A stretch of 64,000 nt of DNA from Ooceraea biroi. Lineage: Eukaryota; Arthropoda; Insecta; Hymenoptera; Formicidae. The notes below the pieces were generated by a model. It saw nothing but the letters and a program-made list of their open reading frames with translations. It did no database searches and was not told the origin of the DNA. The DNA lies in the NCBI RefSeq assembly GCF_003672135.1, contig NC_039507.1:5719624-5783623 (forward strand), given 5' to 3'. A program made the translations under genes and the position numbers. Below, in pieces: positions 63,642 to 64,000 of the stretch (position 1 is the stretch's first letter; each line of letters starts with the position of its first letter).

Positions 63642-64000
63642 GTATGTATGCAAAACCTATCACAACGTCATATTTCAAAAATAATACTAGAAGTGTATTT
63701 CCACGATTTTTCTCACAATTTAGTTGGATTTCTCTTTAAAAGAATCTTCTCTAATTAAGTAACAACATAACAAGTCCCAAACTTCTACAATGTTTATAAC
63801 AGTTAATAACAGTTTGATTTTAATTCATGCTTTTTAAAAATTAAAGCTGGACAATGATAATCTCAAATGCTGGAAAACAAGATTCCAATTGTCTCGATTT
63901 TTCGCGGATTTCTCGCGGACCCTTTATACATAAATACAGTCTAACATCCGATACTTTCTGACGAAGCATTCCTACAGGAATTATTAAACTTACGCGGACG
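63642..64000 (+). other. Start of pickpocket intron 4
   Basis: Begins at a GTATGT donor and runs to the window edge. No further exon is evident. Confidence 0.6.

Overview
This is eukaryotic, intron-rich, AT-leaning nuclear DNA with plentiful CpG dinucleotides. The gene content (a Rim2-type mitochondrial carrier, NAA35, IQUB-like genes and a pickpocket-type DEG/ENaC channel) points to an insect. The CpG-rich, AT-rich composition fits a hymenopteran, possibly an ant; that placement is inference, not proof. No bacterial or viral gene was recognised.

Layout. (1) 1-5521, minus strand: the 5' end of a SLC25A33/36 (Rim2) pyrimidine-nucleotide carrier; three exons are visible and the gene runs off the left edge. 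(2) 5522-6166: a short CpG-rich interval between two divergent start codons, a likely bidirectional promoter. (3) 6167-10342, plus: a complete ten-exon NAA35 (Mak10), the auxiliary subunit of the NatC N-terminal acetyltransferase; the predicted protein is 729 aa. (4) 11064-about 15069 and 21244-23516, plus: two IQUB-like paralogues in tandem. Both start just before the conserved LGGW segment and so lack the ubiquitin-like domain. They have different intron numbers. A palindromic MITE and an hAT-type element with a perfect 8-bp target-site duplication sit side by side in one intron of the first copy. (5) 23517-about 58700: a gene-poor stretch of some 35 kb with simple repeats, a five-unit 114-bp tandem array, an interspersed repeat tail, a mariner-like remnant, a 541-bp foldback and a GAC/GTC palindromic minisatellite. 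(6) 59013 to the right edge, plus: the first four coding exons of a pickpocket-family sodium channel subunit, from the N-terminus through TM1 into the extracellular domain.

The genes do not form one pathway. Rim2 and NAA35 look like housekeeping genes sharing a promoter. The IQUB-like pair is probably axonemal (sperm flagellum or sensory cilium) by analogy with vertebrate IQUB, and the pickpocket gene is probably sensory or epithelial. All exon boundaries were read by hand from splice consensus, reading phase and family similarity. No alignment or expression data were available.
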